This document shows, in pieces, positions 16,318 to 25,869 of a stretch of DNA of 64,000 bases. The notes under the pieces were generated by a model. That model was not told where the DNA came from, searched no databases, and was given only the letters and a program-made list of their open reading frames with translations. Every line of letters starts with the position of its first letter. The first letter of the stretch is position 1. The translations under genes were made by a program, and so were the position numbers. The DNA comes from Haliea sp. E1-2-M8 (GTDB lineage: Bacteria > Pseudomonadota > Gammaproteobacteria > Pseudomonadales > Halieaceae): contig NZ_JAUTDR010000022.1 of NCBI RefSeq assembly GCF_030649675.1, forward strand, positions 1 through 64,000, in the 5' to 3' direction.

Positions 16318-18321
16318 CTATTGTATGGAAATATTCATTTTCGCCTTGTTCTGCGCCCCGTCCGCCTTCTGGATCAGGGCGCTGGCGCCCGGATGCCGCG
16401 GGATGATGGCCAGTGCGGATTCTGACTTGGCAATGGTGCAACTGTAGTTCTTGCGCTGGAAACAATCCTCGGCCTCTTGCAGGAAAGCGGCCACGGTTTG
16501 CTCGCGAAAGCGCTGCTGTTCCCGACCGGCGGCGGCTGCCTGCTCCAGTTCCAGCGCGCCGGCATTGCCGGGGTCTGCCGATTTGAGCTGAGCGGCCCGG
16601 TCGTCGGCGCAGGCGAAGTCGTTCATCCGCAGGCAGGCGCGGCCTTCCGCCAACAGCAGCCCCAGGCGCTCCTCGCGATCACGGGCGGCCGCCATCAGCG
16701 CCTCGGCCATGCCGTCCACCTGGCGCTGGGTCTCCGCAAGTTCCCCGGGCTCGGCTCCGGCTTCGCGGGCGCTGGCCAGGCCTGCCCGGGCGCAGTCGAT
16801 ATCATCCCCCGCGATACAGGCGCTCGCCTCCTGCAGGTGCCTGGCAATCGTCTGGCGAGCGACTTCCCGGTCCACCCGCTGCAGCAGCAGAATAGCCTGG
16901 GCCTGACCCGGCACCAGATCCAGCAGGGCGCGCAGCCGGCTGCCGGCGCAGTCGTAATCGGCCGCCTCAAAGCAGGCCTCGGCATCGGCCAACCGGGTGC
17001 TGACCAGTTGCTCCTGTTGGGCCTCTGCCTGGGCCTCCTCCGCCGCTGCCAGCAACTGGCCAGCCTCGGAATTCTGCGGCGCCAGGCTGCGTACCACCAG
17101 CGCATTCTCGATCGCGCACTTGTAGTCGTCGCTGTAGAAACAATCCTTGGCAACCTGCATCCGGCTGTCGATCGCCCGCTGTTGCTCCTCCTCGGCCTGA
17201 AGTTGCTGGTAGTACAACCAGCCACCGGCGGCGACTACCAGCACCAGCCCCAGCGCAACGATTGCCTTGATGTTACCGCCGCGCTTCGCTGGCAGCATGG
17301 CATTGCGAAAGGCGTCAATGGTTGCCGGGCGTCGGCTCTTCTCCGGACTCAGGGCCGCGCTGAGGGCCTGCCATTCACGGTTGTTGAGCAGCGCCGGACG
17401 CGCCGGCTTCATGTTTGCCGCCAGCGCGTCCGCCGCGCTCTTGCGGTCGTAGGGGTGTTCACCTGTGAGCATGATGTAGAGCACACAGGCCAGGGCATAG
17501 ACGTCATCGCTGAAACTGGGCGGCTCCCCCCTGGCCATCTCCACGGTGGCGTAGGCGGGTGTCAGCGCGCCCAGGTCGCCGGCGTCATAGTCGTGGCTGA
17601 CCGCGCTTTTGTTGGCGGCCCGGGCGATGCCGAAATCCAGGATCTTTACCGTGCCGCCGGTGGTGACAAAAATATTGCCGGGCTTGAAGTCGGAGTGGAT
17701 CAGGCCGCGCTTGTGGGCGTAGTCCAGGCCGGAGCAGAGATCGTTGAAGTAGCGCATCGCCACTTCCTTGCTGAACGGCGCTTCCAGCCGCAGCAGGCTG
17801 TCCAGCGGGTCGCCCTTGAGCAGCTCCATGGTCATGAAAATGGTGGCGCCGTCACGGTCGAAGTCGTGCACGGTGACGATGTTCGGATGCGCCAGCTTCT
17901 GCGACTTCACCGCCTCCTGCTGCAGGGAGACAAACGCCTGGGGATGATCCTTGAAATTTTGCCCCAGGACCTTGACCGCAATATAGGGGTTGCGGTCCTC
18001 CGCTTCGACCTTGCGCAGGTCGCGGGCCTTGTACACCAGCCCCATGCCGCCCTCGCCCAGCACATCTTCCAGCACGAAGCGTTTTTTCAGCAGGCGGCCG
18101 CTTTCGGAGCGCGCCTTTTGCGCCAGCTGGCGGGCCTGGTCAAATCCGGCCGAGGTCTGGGTGGCACTCTGGTACTCGGTGTAGTCGCCCGCCGGGGCCT
18201 CGGGCTCCGGTGCCTGTTCACCCGGGAGCGAACCCTCTGGATTGATCTCGGTGGCATCGGCGTCTGGCGTCCCGGCCCTCTTGCCGGAATCTGGATCCTG
18301 CCTGTTGTCACTGTCTCCCAA
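16318..18321 (-). CDS. Transmembrane Ser/Thr protein kinase with five paired-cysteine periplasmic repeats
   Basis: 667 aa from TTG 18321. The cytoplasmic kinase domain (about 80-345) has GEGGMG 89-94, Lys117, HSDFKPGN (non-RD, 209-216) and DFG 229-231. TM is at 352-370. The periplasmic part (385-667) consists of five repeats of 52-61 residues, each with C-x7-C: 394/402, 450/458, 502/510, 563/571, 620/628. They look like TPR-type helical hairpins pinned by disulfides. TTG 18321 has AGGGGAG at 9 bases. A further TTG at 18366 is less likely because TATACT at 18382-18377 would make it leaderless. Partners are unknown. Confidence 0.88.
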   Translation of the reverse strand: MGDSDNRQDPDSGKRAGTPDADATEINPEGSLPGEQAPEPEAPAGDYTEYQSATQTSAGFDQARQLAQKARSESGRLLKKRFVLEDVLGEGGMGLVYKARDLRKVEAEDRNPYIAVKVLGQNFKDHPQAFVSLQQEAVKSQKLAHPNIVTVHDFDRDGATIFMTMELLKGDPLDSLLRLEAPFSKEVAMRYFNDLCSGLDYAHKRGLIHSDFKPGNIFVTTGGTVKILDFGIARAANKSAVSHDYDAGDLGALTPAYATVEMARGEPPSFSDDVYALACVLYIMLTGEHPYDRKSAADALAANMKPARPALLNNREWQALSAALSPEKSRRPATIDAFRNAMLPAKRGGNIKAIVALGLVLVVAAGGWLYYQQLQAEEEQQRAIDSRMQVAKDCFYSDDYKCAIENALVVRSLAPQNSEAGQLLAAAEEAQAEAQQEQLVSTRLADAEACFEAADYDCAGSRLRALLDLVPGQAQAILLLQRVDREVARQTIARHLQEASACIAGDDIDCARAGLASAREAGAEPGELAETQRQVDGMAEALMAAARDREERLGLLLAEGRACLRMNDFACADDRAAQLKSADPGNAGALELEQAAAAGREQQRFREQTVAAFLQEAEDCFQRKNYSCTIAKSESALAIIPRHPGASALIQKADGAQNKAKMNISIQ

Positions 18322-18414
18322 ACTGCACGCTCCCCTGTTACTGCTTTCGGCCACTTGGCGGGCCAATAATTGAGTGAGTATAGATTTATGCCGCGCAGGC
18401 TGCTACCACCCGTA

Positions 18415-20097
18415 TCAGGGCCGCATGTTTGCCACCAGCTTGGCGACCGCAAGCTCGGCCGCGTCGGTAAACGGAGACAGCACCAGGTCTGCGCCCTTGT
18501 CGTGGAGGCCCTCAATATCCTGGCTGTAATGCGACGCCAGCGCGATCCGGCCCTCGAACTGGCGGCCCCTGAGGCCGTTGAGAATCAGCAGCCGCGGGTC
18601 TTCATGGGTGACGCCAAGATCGTGCTGGGGCAAGGCACAGACGACCCACTTGACGCCCTGCAGCGGCAGGCTGGCCATGAACTCCGGGTCTGCGGCATCG
18701 CCATAAAGCGCCTGCTTGCCCCAGTCCCGAAACCGGCGCACGACCTCGGGGTTGAAATCCACCCCCAGCACGCTGTAACCCTGTTCTTCGAGAAAGCGGC
18801 TGATGGCCATGCCGTAGCGCCCGAGGCCAAACACCACGACATCGTAGCCGCGGTCGTCGACCTCCTGGTCCGCCAACGAGGCCTCCCGCTGGGGGTTGTC
18901 ACGCTCGAAGATTCCCAGCACCGGCTCCAGCAACCGGTACAGCAGATGCGACCAGGTGATCATGTACACGGACAAGGCGATGGTGATCAGGCCGACCAGG
19001 GTCACCAGGCCCAGCGCCTCGGCATCCACATGCCCCAGGGTCATCCCCATGGCCATGAAAATCAGGGAAAACTCGCTGATCTGGGCGACGGTCAGACCTG
19101 CCAGAAAACCGGTGCGTTTGCGATAGCCCAGCACACCCATGATCACCATTACGATCAGCGGGTTGCCTACCAGGACGAATAACGAGAAGACCAGTGCCGG
19201 ACCAATCTGGGCACCCAGCAGGCTGAGGTCCAGCTGGGTCCCGAGGGATATGAAGAAAAACAGCAGCAGGAAATCGCGCAGGGACCCCAGCCGCGCCACG
19301 ATCGCCTCGCGATAGGGGGTGGAGGCCAGGGAAATGCCCGCCAGCAGGCCGCCCAGCTCCTTGCTGAAACCGAGGTAGTGGCCCGCCGCCGCCAGCAGCG
19401 CGGCCCAGGCAATGGCAAAGGTGACCATAAGCTCCTGCGAGTGCGCGATGCGCCCCACCAGCGGTGTCGCCAGGTAGCGAATAAACAGCAGCACCAACAG
19501 CAGCATTGCTGCGCCGTTGACCAGGATACCGGCCACCCGTGCCAGGGCGTCGCCGTTGTCGCCCTCTGTGGCGCCGATGCCGAAGGAGGACAGGACCATC
19601 ATCGCCAGCACCACCACCAGGTCCTGCACGATCAGGAAGCCGATGGCGATGCGCCCGTGCAGGGAATCGACCTCGCGTTTGTCCGACAGCAGCTTGACGA
19701 TAATGATGGTACTGGAAAAGGTCAGTGCCACTGCCACATAGAGCGCGGCGGTCACACTCATGCCCAGGGCCAGGGCAATCAGGAAGCCAAACAGCGAGGT
19801 GAACAGCACCTGCCCCAGCCCGGTTGCGAGGGCCACCACGCCGAGGGTGCGGACCAGCTTCAGGTCCAGCTTGAGCCCCACCAGGAACAGCAGCACGGCA
19901 ATACCGAGTTCCGCCATCAGCTCGATATTGTCGTGTTCCTGCACAATATCCAGCGCCGATGGCCCGGCGAGCACGCCGACCGCGATAAAACTGACCACCA
20001 TGGGTTGGCGCAGCTGCAGGCCGATAAAGCCCACAAAGGCAGCCAGTGCCAACAGGGCTGCCCATTCGTAGAAAGGTGAGCTGTTGATCAACTCCAT
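18415..20097 (-). CDS. Kef-type monovalent cation:proton antiporter with RCK/TrkA-N domain
   Basis: About 560 aa. Residues 1-380 form a CPA2 membrane domain of roughly 12 TM segments, including SSTIIIVKLLSD and the HxxGFLIVQDL motif typical of KefB/KefC. The region 405-560 has a Rossmann NAD-binding fold (VVVFGLGRYG...GVDFNP). Probably K+/H+ or Na+/H+ exchange at the inner membrane, gated by nucleotide. ATG 20097 sits 9 bases after GAGGG; the ATG at 20106 is too close to that RBS. Divergent from the cytochrome operon across 82 bases. Confidence 0.9.
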   Translation of the reverse strand: MELINSSPFYEWAALLALAAFVGFIGLQLRQPMVVSFIAVGVLAGPSALDIVQEHDNIELMAELGIAVLLFLVGLKLDLKLVRTLGVVALATGLGQVLFTSLFGFLIALALGMSVTAALYVAVALTFSSTIIIVKLLSDKREVDSLHGRIAIGFLIVQDLVVVLAMMVLSSFGIGATEGDNGDALARVAGILVNGAAMLLLVLLFIRYLATPLVGRIAHSQELMVTFAIAWAALLAAAGHYLGFSKELGGLLAGISLASTPYREAIVARLGSLRDFLLLFFFISLGTQLDLSLLGAQIGPALVFSLFVLVGNPLIVMVIMGVLGYRKRTGFLAGLTVAQISEFSLIFMAMGMTLGHVDAEALGLVTLVGLITIALSVYMITWSHLLYRLLEPVLGIFERDNPQREASLADQEVDDRGYDVVVFGLGRYGMAISRFLEEQGYSVLGVDFNPEVVRRFRDWGKQALYGDAADPEFMASLPLQGVKWVVCALPQHDLGVTHEDPRLLILNGLRGRQFEGRIALASHYSQDIEGLHDKGADLVLSPFTDAAELAVAKLVANMRP

Positions 20098-20179
20098 GGC
20101 AATCATCCCTCAAGCGCCCGCTTTGTGGCAAAACCCCAAAAGTGCTACAAAGCGGTTCTGATCTCCAAAGGTGCAAACA

Positions 20180-21946
20180 ATGACCATTAAACGGGCCGCC
20201 CTGACACTGCTTCTGCTGGTCACCAGCTACAGTCACGCGGCAAGCTTTGTCGTTACCGACCCCACTGGCGAGCCTGTCGGTCCCGCGATGATTACCGCCA
20301 GCCCGCTGACGGTGCCAGAGAGCGACCTGAGTGACAATGGCTACGCGCCCCATGGGGTCACTAATCGAGCCGCGGTTACGCTCACCCGCTTTACCGATAG
20401 CGCAGGCCGCGCCAGCTTTGCAACCAGCCTCGAAAACCACAGCATCCGGGTCCGCGCCCAGGGTTTTGTCGATGCCACCGTGACCGTTGCAGCGGAGGAT
20501 GCGGAAACCGCCGTCACCCTGCAGCCCATGTCCCGCGAGCAGTTGATCGCCAGTTTCCCCTCCAACGTCTGGCTGTCACAGCTGAACTTCGGCGGCGATG
20601 CGGAACTGAAGAAGACGTTCCAGCTGAATTGCGCCTTCTGCCACCAGCAGGCCTCGCCCTTCATGCGCAACGAGCGCACAGTGGCCCAGTGGCTCAGCGT
20701 ATTCGAGCGCATGAACGGCTATGGCGCAAGGCTTCCCAACGAGGACCACCAGCGCATTGCGGAGCTGCTGCAAACGGAGTTGCGGGAGCTGCGCGAGAAT
20801 CCGCAACAGGTACCCGAGCCCCGGGAGTGGGAGCCCTACCTCGCGGACTACAGGATGACCGAGTGGCCCATCGGCGACGGCTTTTCGCAGATGCACGACT
20901 TCCTGCTGCACCCCAACGGCATGGTCTATGTCGGTGACAACCTGTTCGACCGCATTTATGAAGTCAACCCGGCAACCGGTGACTACACCGTGTACAAGGT
21001 GCCCCACCGGGAGGGCGACAGCGTCGGCGGCATTCTCGGCAACCGCTTCACGGTATTCCCCAAGATGGACAACACCATGGGCGTGCACTCCTTTGCCTAC
21101 TCCAGACGCGACGGCAACATCTTCATCACCCCGTCCATGCAGCAGGCGCTGCTGGAGTTCAACCCGGAGACCAAGGCCTTCACCATTCACGAGATGGACG
21201 CAGGCTTCTATCCGCACACCATCCGCACCGACGACCAGGACCGGGTCTGGTTCACCCTGGCCCTGTCCTCCCAGGTGGCCCGCTTCGACCGCGACAGCGG
21301 CGAGTTCACGCTCTACGACCTCCCTGCCCGCAACATCCGTGAGTGGCTGGTGCTGAAATCCCTGCCGCTCATTTTCTGGATGGATCCGGAGCGGCGCCCG
21401 CAACCGGCGCCGGACCGCGAGGGCACGGGCCTGCCCATGCCCTATGGCATCGATGTGGCGCCGGATGGCCGGGTCTGGGTCGCGCGGCTCTATGCCAATG
21501 ACCTGGCGGTCATCGACCCCGCTACCGACGAAGTGACCATGATCGACTTCCCCTTTGCGGGCCCGCGACGCCTGCGGGCAGATGCCGAGGGCAATCTGTG
21601 GATCGTCGCCTTCCAGGATTCCCTGCTGGTGAAGTACGACCCGGCGACCGCCATCTTCACCGACTACCCGCTGCCGGTGATCAACGAGATACCCTACGCT
21701 CTCAATGTCGACCGCGAACGGGGAGTGGTGTGGGTCAACGGCAACCAGTCCGACACCGTCATGAGTTTCGACATCGCCAGCGAGGCCTGGCGCGTATTCC
21801 CGATGCCGCGACAGCGCTTTTTTACCCGGGATATCGAGGTGGCGGAGGACAGCGGCGCGGTCTACACCAGCAACTCCCACTTCCCCACCTGGCAGACCGA
21901 GGGCGGCGTGCCGACGCTGCTGCGCATTACACCGCTGGCGGAGTAG
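20180..21946 (+). CDS. Cytochrome c / virginiamycin B lyase-like beta-propeller protein
   Basis: 588 aa. Signal peptide 1-20. The carboxypeptidase-regulatory-like beta domain (22-115) has GRASFATSLENHSIRV. The class I haem c site is C151-A-F-C154-H155 with Met178 as a possible sixth ligand. From about 210 a seven-bladed streptogramin-lyase-type (Vgb) propeller follows. Probably a periplasmic electron carrier or sensor of the PQQ enzymes downstream; lyase activity is not implied. ATG 20180 with AAAGGTG at 7 bases is preferred over GTG 20171. Overlaps the next gene by 1 base. Confidence 0.85.
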   Translation: MTIKRAALTLLLLVTSYSHAASFVVTDPTGEPVGPAMITASPLTVPESDLSDNGYAPHGVTNRAAVTLTRFTDSAGRASFATSLENHSIRVRAQGFVDATVTVAAEDAETAVTLQPMSREQLIASFPSNVWLSQLNFGGDAELKKTFQLNCAFCHQQASPFMRNERTVAQWLSVFERMNGYGARLPNEDHQRIAELLQTELRELRENPQQVPEPREWEPYLADYRMTEWPIGDGFSQMHDFLLHPNGMVYVGDNLFDRIYEVNPATGDYTVYKVPHREGDSVGGILGNRFTVFPKMDNTMGVHSFAYSRRDGNIFITPSMQQALLEFNPETKAFTIHEMDAGFYPHTIRTDDQDRVWFTLALSSQVARFDRDSGEFTLYDLPARNIREWLVLKSLPLIFWMDPERRPQPAPDREGTGLPMPYGIDVAPDGRVWVARLYANDLAVIDPATDEVTMIDFPFAGPRRLRADAEGNLWIVAFQDSLLVKYDPATAIFTDYPLPVINEIPYALNVDRERGVVWVNGNQSDTVMSFDIASEAWRVFPMPRQRFFTRDIEVAEDSGAVYTSNSHFPTWQTEGGVPTLLRITPLAE

Positions 21947-23850
21947 TGGCAGTGGCTGCAACGAGACTGCCGGGGCTGTTGCTGGCACTGTGTGCAAGCA
22001 GCGTCGCAGCCAGCGACTGGCCGGTGTATGGCGGCGACGCCGGGGGCCGGCACTACAGCGCTCTGGACCAGATCAATCGCGATAACGTGGCCCAGCTTGA
22101 GGTCGCCTGGGTATTTCGCAGCGGCGACAGTGCAAGCTTCGGCGACGAAGCCATGGCGCAGACCTCTACCCAGAGCACGCCCATCCTGCTGCCCGAGGCG
22201 GCGGGCGCCAGCCTGGTGTACTGCACGCCCTTCAACCGTGTCATTGCGCTGGACCCCGGCAGCGGCGAGCAGCGCTGGGATTTCGACCCGCAGATCAACC
22301 GCGGCGGCGACCGCCCCTTCCGCTGCCGCGGCGTCAGCTACGCCGAGGACCCGGCAGTAACCGCCGGCGCTCACTGCCGGCATCGCCTGTTCCTGGCTAC
22401 CCACGACCGCCAGCTGTGGGCGCTGGATGCGGGCGATGGCAAACCCTGTGCCGGGTTCGGCGACAAGGGCCGGGTTGCGTTGTACGGCAGCAGCGGGCAG
22501 CCACCGGGAGAAGTCAGCAATGCCTCCGCCCCCGTGGTTGCCAACGGCGTGGTGGTCACCGGCTCCACGGTGATCGACTTTACCCGCGCCACCACGCCGC
22601 GGGGTGTGGTACAGGCATTCGCCAGCCACAGCGGCGCGCCGCTATGGCAGTTCGATCCCCTGGCGGGTCACCCCGACAGTGGCAGCGCCAATGTCTGGGC
22701 GCCGATGTCGGTGGATGCGGCGCACGGCCTGGTGTACCTGCCCACCAGTGCGCCCTCCCCCGACTACTACGGTGTCGCGCGCCCGGGAGACAACCTCTAC
22801 GCCAACAGTGTGGTCGCCCTGGACCTGGCCAGCGGCGCCCGACGCTGGCATTTCCAGCATGTGCGCCACGACCTCTGGGACTACGACACCCCGGCTCAGC
22901 CCATCCTGTTCGACTGGCAGCGGGATGGGGTGCGGGTGCCCGCGCTGGCGCAGCTGACCAAGCAGGGTTTCGTGTTCGTGCTCAACCGGCTCACCGGGGA
23001 GTCCCTGTGGGAAATCACCGGGCAACCGGTGCCCCCGTCGCAGATTCCGGGCGAGGTCACTGCGCTCACCCAGCCCAAGCCCATCGCCCCGCCGCCCCTG
23101 GTGGACGGCTTCCTGATGCCCAACGATGCCTGGGGACTGACCCCGGTGGATCGCGCCCACTGTCGGCGCCAGCTCGAAGCGCTGCACAACCTGGGGCTGT
23201 TCACTCCCATCAGTGAAACCCTCACCCTGATGTACCCGGGCAGCCTCGGCGGCGCCAACTGGGGTGGCGGTGCCCTGCTGGCGGACCGGGGTGTGTTGCT
23301 GGTGAACGTCAACAACGTCGCATTTACCGGCCGCCTGCTGCCCGCTGCCGAAAACGCTGCCGAGCGCGAACTGCCGGCGGCGGGCAAGCGCTTTCGGGTA
23401 ACCATGGCCGGCACTCCCTGGGCGGTCGAGATGGAAAGCCTGCAATCCTTTCTGGGCTTGCCCTGCAATCCGCCGCCCTGGGGCAAGTTGCTGGCGGTGG
23501 ATCTGTACGGCGGTCGAATCCTCTGGGAAACCGCACTCGGCTCAGTGCACGAAATGGGCCCGGTCAAGGCGCCCTTCCACATCGAGTGGGGCACGCCCAA
23601 CCTGGGGGGCGGCGTCGCCACCGCCGGCGGGCTGTTTTTTATCGGCGCCACCATGGACCGACAATTCCGCGCCTTCGACACTGACAGCGGCGCCACCCTC
23701 TGGCGCCATACCCTGCCAGTAGATGCCACCGCCACGCCCATGACCTACAGCTATCGGGGCCGGCAATACCTGGTGATCAACGCCGGCGGCCACCACATGT
23801 TCAACCGCGGCAGCGGCGACTACCTTTACGCGTTCGGGCTTCCACAATGA
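21946..23850 (+). CDS. Periplasmic PQQ-dependent dehydrogenase (glucose/quinate dehydrogenase-like)
   Basis: 634 aa with a signal peptide to about 22. A full eight-bladed quinoprotein propeller follows: WPVYGGDAGGRHYSALDQI at the start, RCRGVSY, GHPDSGSANVWAPMSVD, and HVRHDLWDYDTPAQP. These match membrane-bound glucose/quinate dehydrogenases (Gcd/QuiA), but the N-terminal membrane anchor of those enzymes is missing. There is no haem motif, so electrons must pass to the cytochromes encoded on each side. Substrate unknown. GTG 21946 abuts the previous stop, with GTG 21952 also possible. ATGA overlap with the next gene. Confidence 0.88.
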   Translation: MAVAATRLPGLLLALCASSVAASDWPVYGGDAGGRHYSALDQINRDNVAQLEVAWVFRSGDSASFGDEAMAQTSTQSTPILLPEAAGASLVYCTPFNRVIALDPGSGEQRWDFDPQINRGGDRPFRCRGVSYAEDPAVTAGAHCRHRLFLATHDRQLWALDAGDGKPCAGFGDKGRVALYGSSGQPPGEVSNASAPVVANGVVVTGSTVIDFTRATTPRGVVQAFASHSGAPLWQFDPLAGHPDSGSANVWAPMSVDAAHGLVYLPTSAPSPDYYGVARPGDNLYANSVVALDLASGARRWHFQHVRHDLWDYDTPAQPILFDWQRDGVRVPALAQLTKQGFVFVLNRLTGESLWEITGQPVPPSQIPGEVTALTQPKPIAPPPLVDGFLMPNDAWGLTPVDRAHCRRQLEALHNLGLFTPISETLTLMYPGSLGGANWGGGALLADRGVLLVNVNNVAFTGRLLPAAENAAERELPAAGKRFRVTMAGTPWAVEMESLQSFLGLPCNPPPWGKLLAVDLYGGRILWETALGSVHEMGPVKAPFHIEWGTPNLGGGVATAGGLFFIGATMDRQFRAFDTDSGATLWRHTLPVDATATPMTYSYRGRQYLVINAGGHHMFNRGSGDYLYAFGLPQ

Positions 23851-25799
23851 AAAAAGTACTGTTGCTTATATTGCTGCTGAGCGCCGGCCTCGCGGCCTGG
23901 CTCGGCAGCGAGGGTTTCTTCCAACACCCGGCGCGAACCGTCGAGACCCTGGCCATGCGCCACGCCGACAAGCTGCCGCTGGCATATTTCGGCGGTCGCC
24001 TGTACCAGCAGCACTGCGCCGACTGCCACCAGAATCCGGCCATGAAAGCACCTACCCGCCAGGCCCTGGGCAACCTCTCGCGGGAAGGCATCATGGTATC
24101 GCTGGAGTTCGGCAAGATGCAGCCCATGGCGACGCACCTGAGCAAACAGCAGCGGGGCCTGATCGCCCTCTACCTGACCGACTCCGCCGAGGGCGTGTAT
24201 GACTGGATAGACAGTATTGCCTGCACGGAAACCGACGCCAGCGACCGTACTGTGCGGATTGGCCACTGGGGCCTGGGGCCGGACAACCGCCGCTTCCTGA
24301 GCACCGCGGAGGCGGGCATCGACCGCGGCAACATCGGTTCCCTGGAACTGGCCTGGAGCCTCGCCCTGCCGCGGGTCACGGACATGCGCTCCCAGCCCGC
24401 CATTATCGGCGACACGCTGTACCTGGGCGACCGCGCCGGCATGCTCTATGCGCTGGACCGGAAGACCGGCTGCGTGCGCAGGCATACGGAGGTCATGGCC
24501 GGCGTGCGCTCCGCAATCACCGTCGCCGAGCTTGCGGACGGCCGCCGCCTGCTGGTATTCGCCGATTCGCTGGCCAACCTGTTCGCCCTGGACCCGGAAA
24601 CCCTGGACATTGTCTGGCAGGGCTCGGCCCGGGTATTCGACACCTCGGTGGTCACCGGCTCCATCAGTTTTCACAACGACCGCCTGTATGTACCGGTGTC
24701 CTCCTACGAGGTTGCGGTGGCGGGCAGCCCGGACTACCCCTGCTGCCGATCCCACGGTGCGGTGCTGGCCCTGGACGCCGGCAGTGGCAAGCAGCTGTGG
24801 GCCTGGCATGCCACCCCCGACGCCACCCTGCAGGGCCAGAATGCGGACGGCGTGGACTGGTACGGGCCCTCGGGCGCAGTGGTATGGACCACCCCCGCCA
24901 TCGACCCCGCCCGCAACCGGCTCTACGTCGGCACCGGCCAGAACCTGTCCCGGCCCGCCACCGGCACCAGCGACGCCATCGTCGCCCTGGACCTGGACAG
25001 CGGTGAGCCGGCCTGGATTTTCCAGGCCACCGCCGATGACGTCTGGAATGCTGCCTGCCAGAACGCTGGCGCCAACTGTCCACAGCAGCCGGGACCGGAC
25101 TTCGACTTCGGCGCCTCGGTGATCATCGCGGATCTCCCCGACGGCAGCCAGCTGCTGCTGGCGGGGCAGAAATCGGGGGCAGTCCACGCCCTGAACCCGG
25201 ACCCGGCGAGTGCCGCGGGAGAGCGTCTGTGGTCACGGCGTGTCAGCCAGGGCACCACCAATGGCGGCATCCACTGGGGCATGGGGCTCGCCGGCACGCG
25301 TCTGGTGGTGCCGGTCGCGGACCCGGAGCGGGACCTTCCCGGCTATACGCCGGCACCGGGCCTGTACGCCCTGGATAGCACCAGCGGCGCCCTGGAGTGG
25401 CAGCATCCGGTCAGCCGCGATTGCGATTTCCCTGCCGGGCACCGGCCCCTGGTGGGTCTGGCCCAGGTCCGCGCCGGTGGCGGCCAGCCGCTGGCGGAAC
25501 AGTACCGGTGCTCGTTTTACTACGGGCTTTCAGCCGCGGCCACGGTGACGCCAGAGCTGGTCTTCAGTGCCGGCCTGGACGGCCGGGTGCGGGCGTTTGA
25601 CCTGGCCACGGGCGAAGTGCTCTGGGAAACCGCCACCGCAGTGCCGCTCACTGCCAGCAATGGGCTTGAGGGCCACGGTGGCGCGATAGATGTGGGCGGG
25701 CAAGTGGTCGCGGACGGCTGGCTGTATGTGCTCTCCGGCTACAGCATGTTTGGCCAGCTGCCGGGCAACCTGCTGCTGGCCTACCGGGTCGGGCAATAG
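23847..25799 (+). CDS. Quinohaemoprotein, polyvinyl-alcohol dehydrogenase-like
   Basis: 650 aa. A signal/anchor at 1-19, then a cytochrome c domain with C57-A-D-C60-H61 and Met91/Met94 as candidate sixth ligand, then a PQQ propeller from about 135. Vicinal Cys299-Cys300 in DYPCCRSHGAV matches the disulfide that touches PQQ in alcohol and PVA dehydrogenases. The fused haem marks it as the electron outlet of the operon. It likely oxidises a secondary or polymeric alcohol; substrate is inference. Its stop is 2 bases before a strong palindrome. Confidence 0.87.
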   Translation: MKKVLLLILLLSAGLAAWLGSEGFFQHPARTVETLAMRHADKLPLAYFGGRLYQQHCADCHQNPAMKAPTRQALGNLSREGIMVSLEFGKMQPMATHLSKQQRGLIALYLTDSAEGVYDWIDSIACTETDASDRTVRIGHWGLGPDNRRFLSTAEAGIDRGNIGSLELAWSLALPRVTDMRSQPAIIGDTLYLGDRAGMLYALDRKTGCVRRHTEVMAGVRSAITVAELADGRRLLVFADSLANLFALDPETLDIVWQGSARVFDTSVVTGSISFHNDRLYVPVSSYEVAVAGSPDYPCCRSHGAVLALDAGSGKQLWAWHATPDATLQGQNADGVDWYGPSGAVVWTTPAIDPARNRLYVGTGQNLSRPATGTSDAIVALDLDSGEPAWIFQATADDVWNAACQNAGANCPQQPGPDFDFGASVIIADLPDGSQLLLAGQKSGAVHALNPDPASAAGERLWSRRVSQGTTNGGIHWGMGLAGTRLVVPVADPERDLPGYTPAPGLYALDSTSGALEWQHPVSRDCDFPAGHRPLVGLAQVRAGGGQPLAEQYRCSFYYGLSAAATVTPELVFSAGLDGRVRAFDLATGEVLWETATAVPLTASNGLEGHGGAIDVGGQVVADGWLYVLSGYSMFGQLPGNLLLAYRVGQ

Positions 25800-25801
25800 C
25801 G

Positions 25802-25832
25802 GGGGACAGGTCTCGCAGCGAGACCTGTCCCC
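25802..25832. terminator. Long palindrome after the PQQ operon
   Basis: GGGGACAGGTCTCGC (25802-25816) is fully complementary to 25818-25832, with one unpaired base in the centre. It lies directly after the quinohaemoprotein stop. No U-tract follows, so it is either a bidirectional terminator or a REP-type repeat (see the twin palindrome at 25843). Confidence 0.7.
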
Positions 25833-25842
25833 ATTCTATAAA

Positions 25843-25869
25843 GGGTCAGGTCCCAACGGGACCTGACCC
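25843..25869. repeat. Second palindrome, overlapping the RND gene stop
   Basis: GGGTCAGGTCCC (25843-25854) pairs perfectly with GGGACCTGACCC (25858-25869) around AAC. It shares the core (T/A)CAGGTC with the palindrome at 25802. The stop codon of the convergent RND gene (25846-25848) lies inside it, so the last codons of that protein are repeat-derived. The pair looks like a small REP/BIME-type cassette. Confidence 0.7.
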
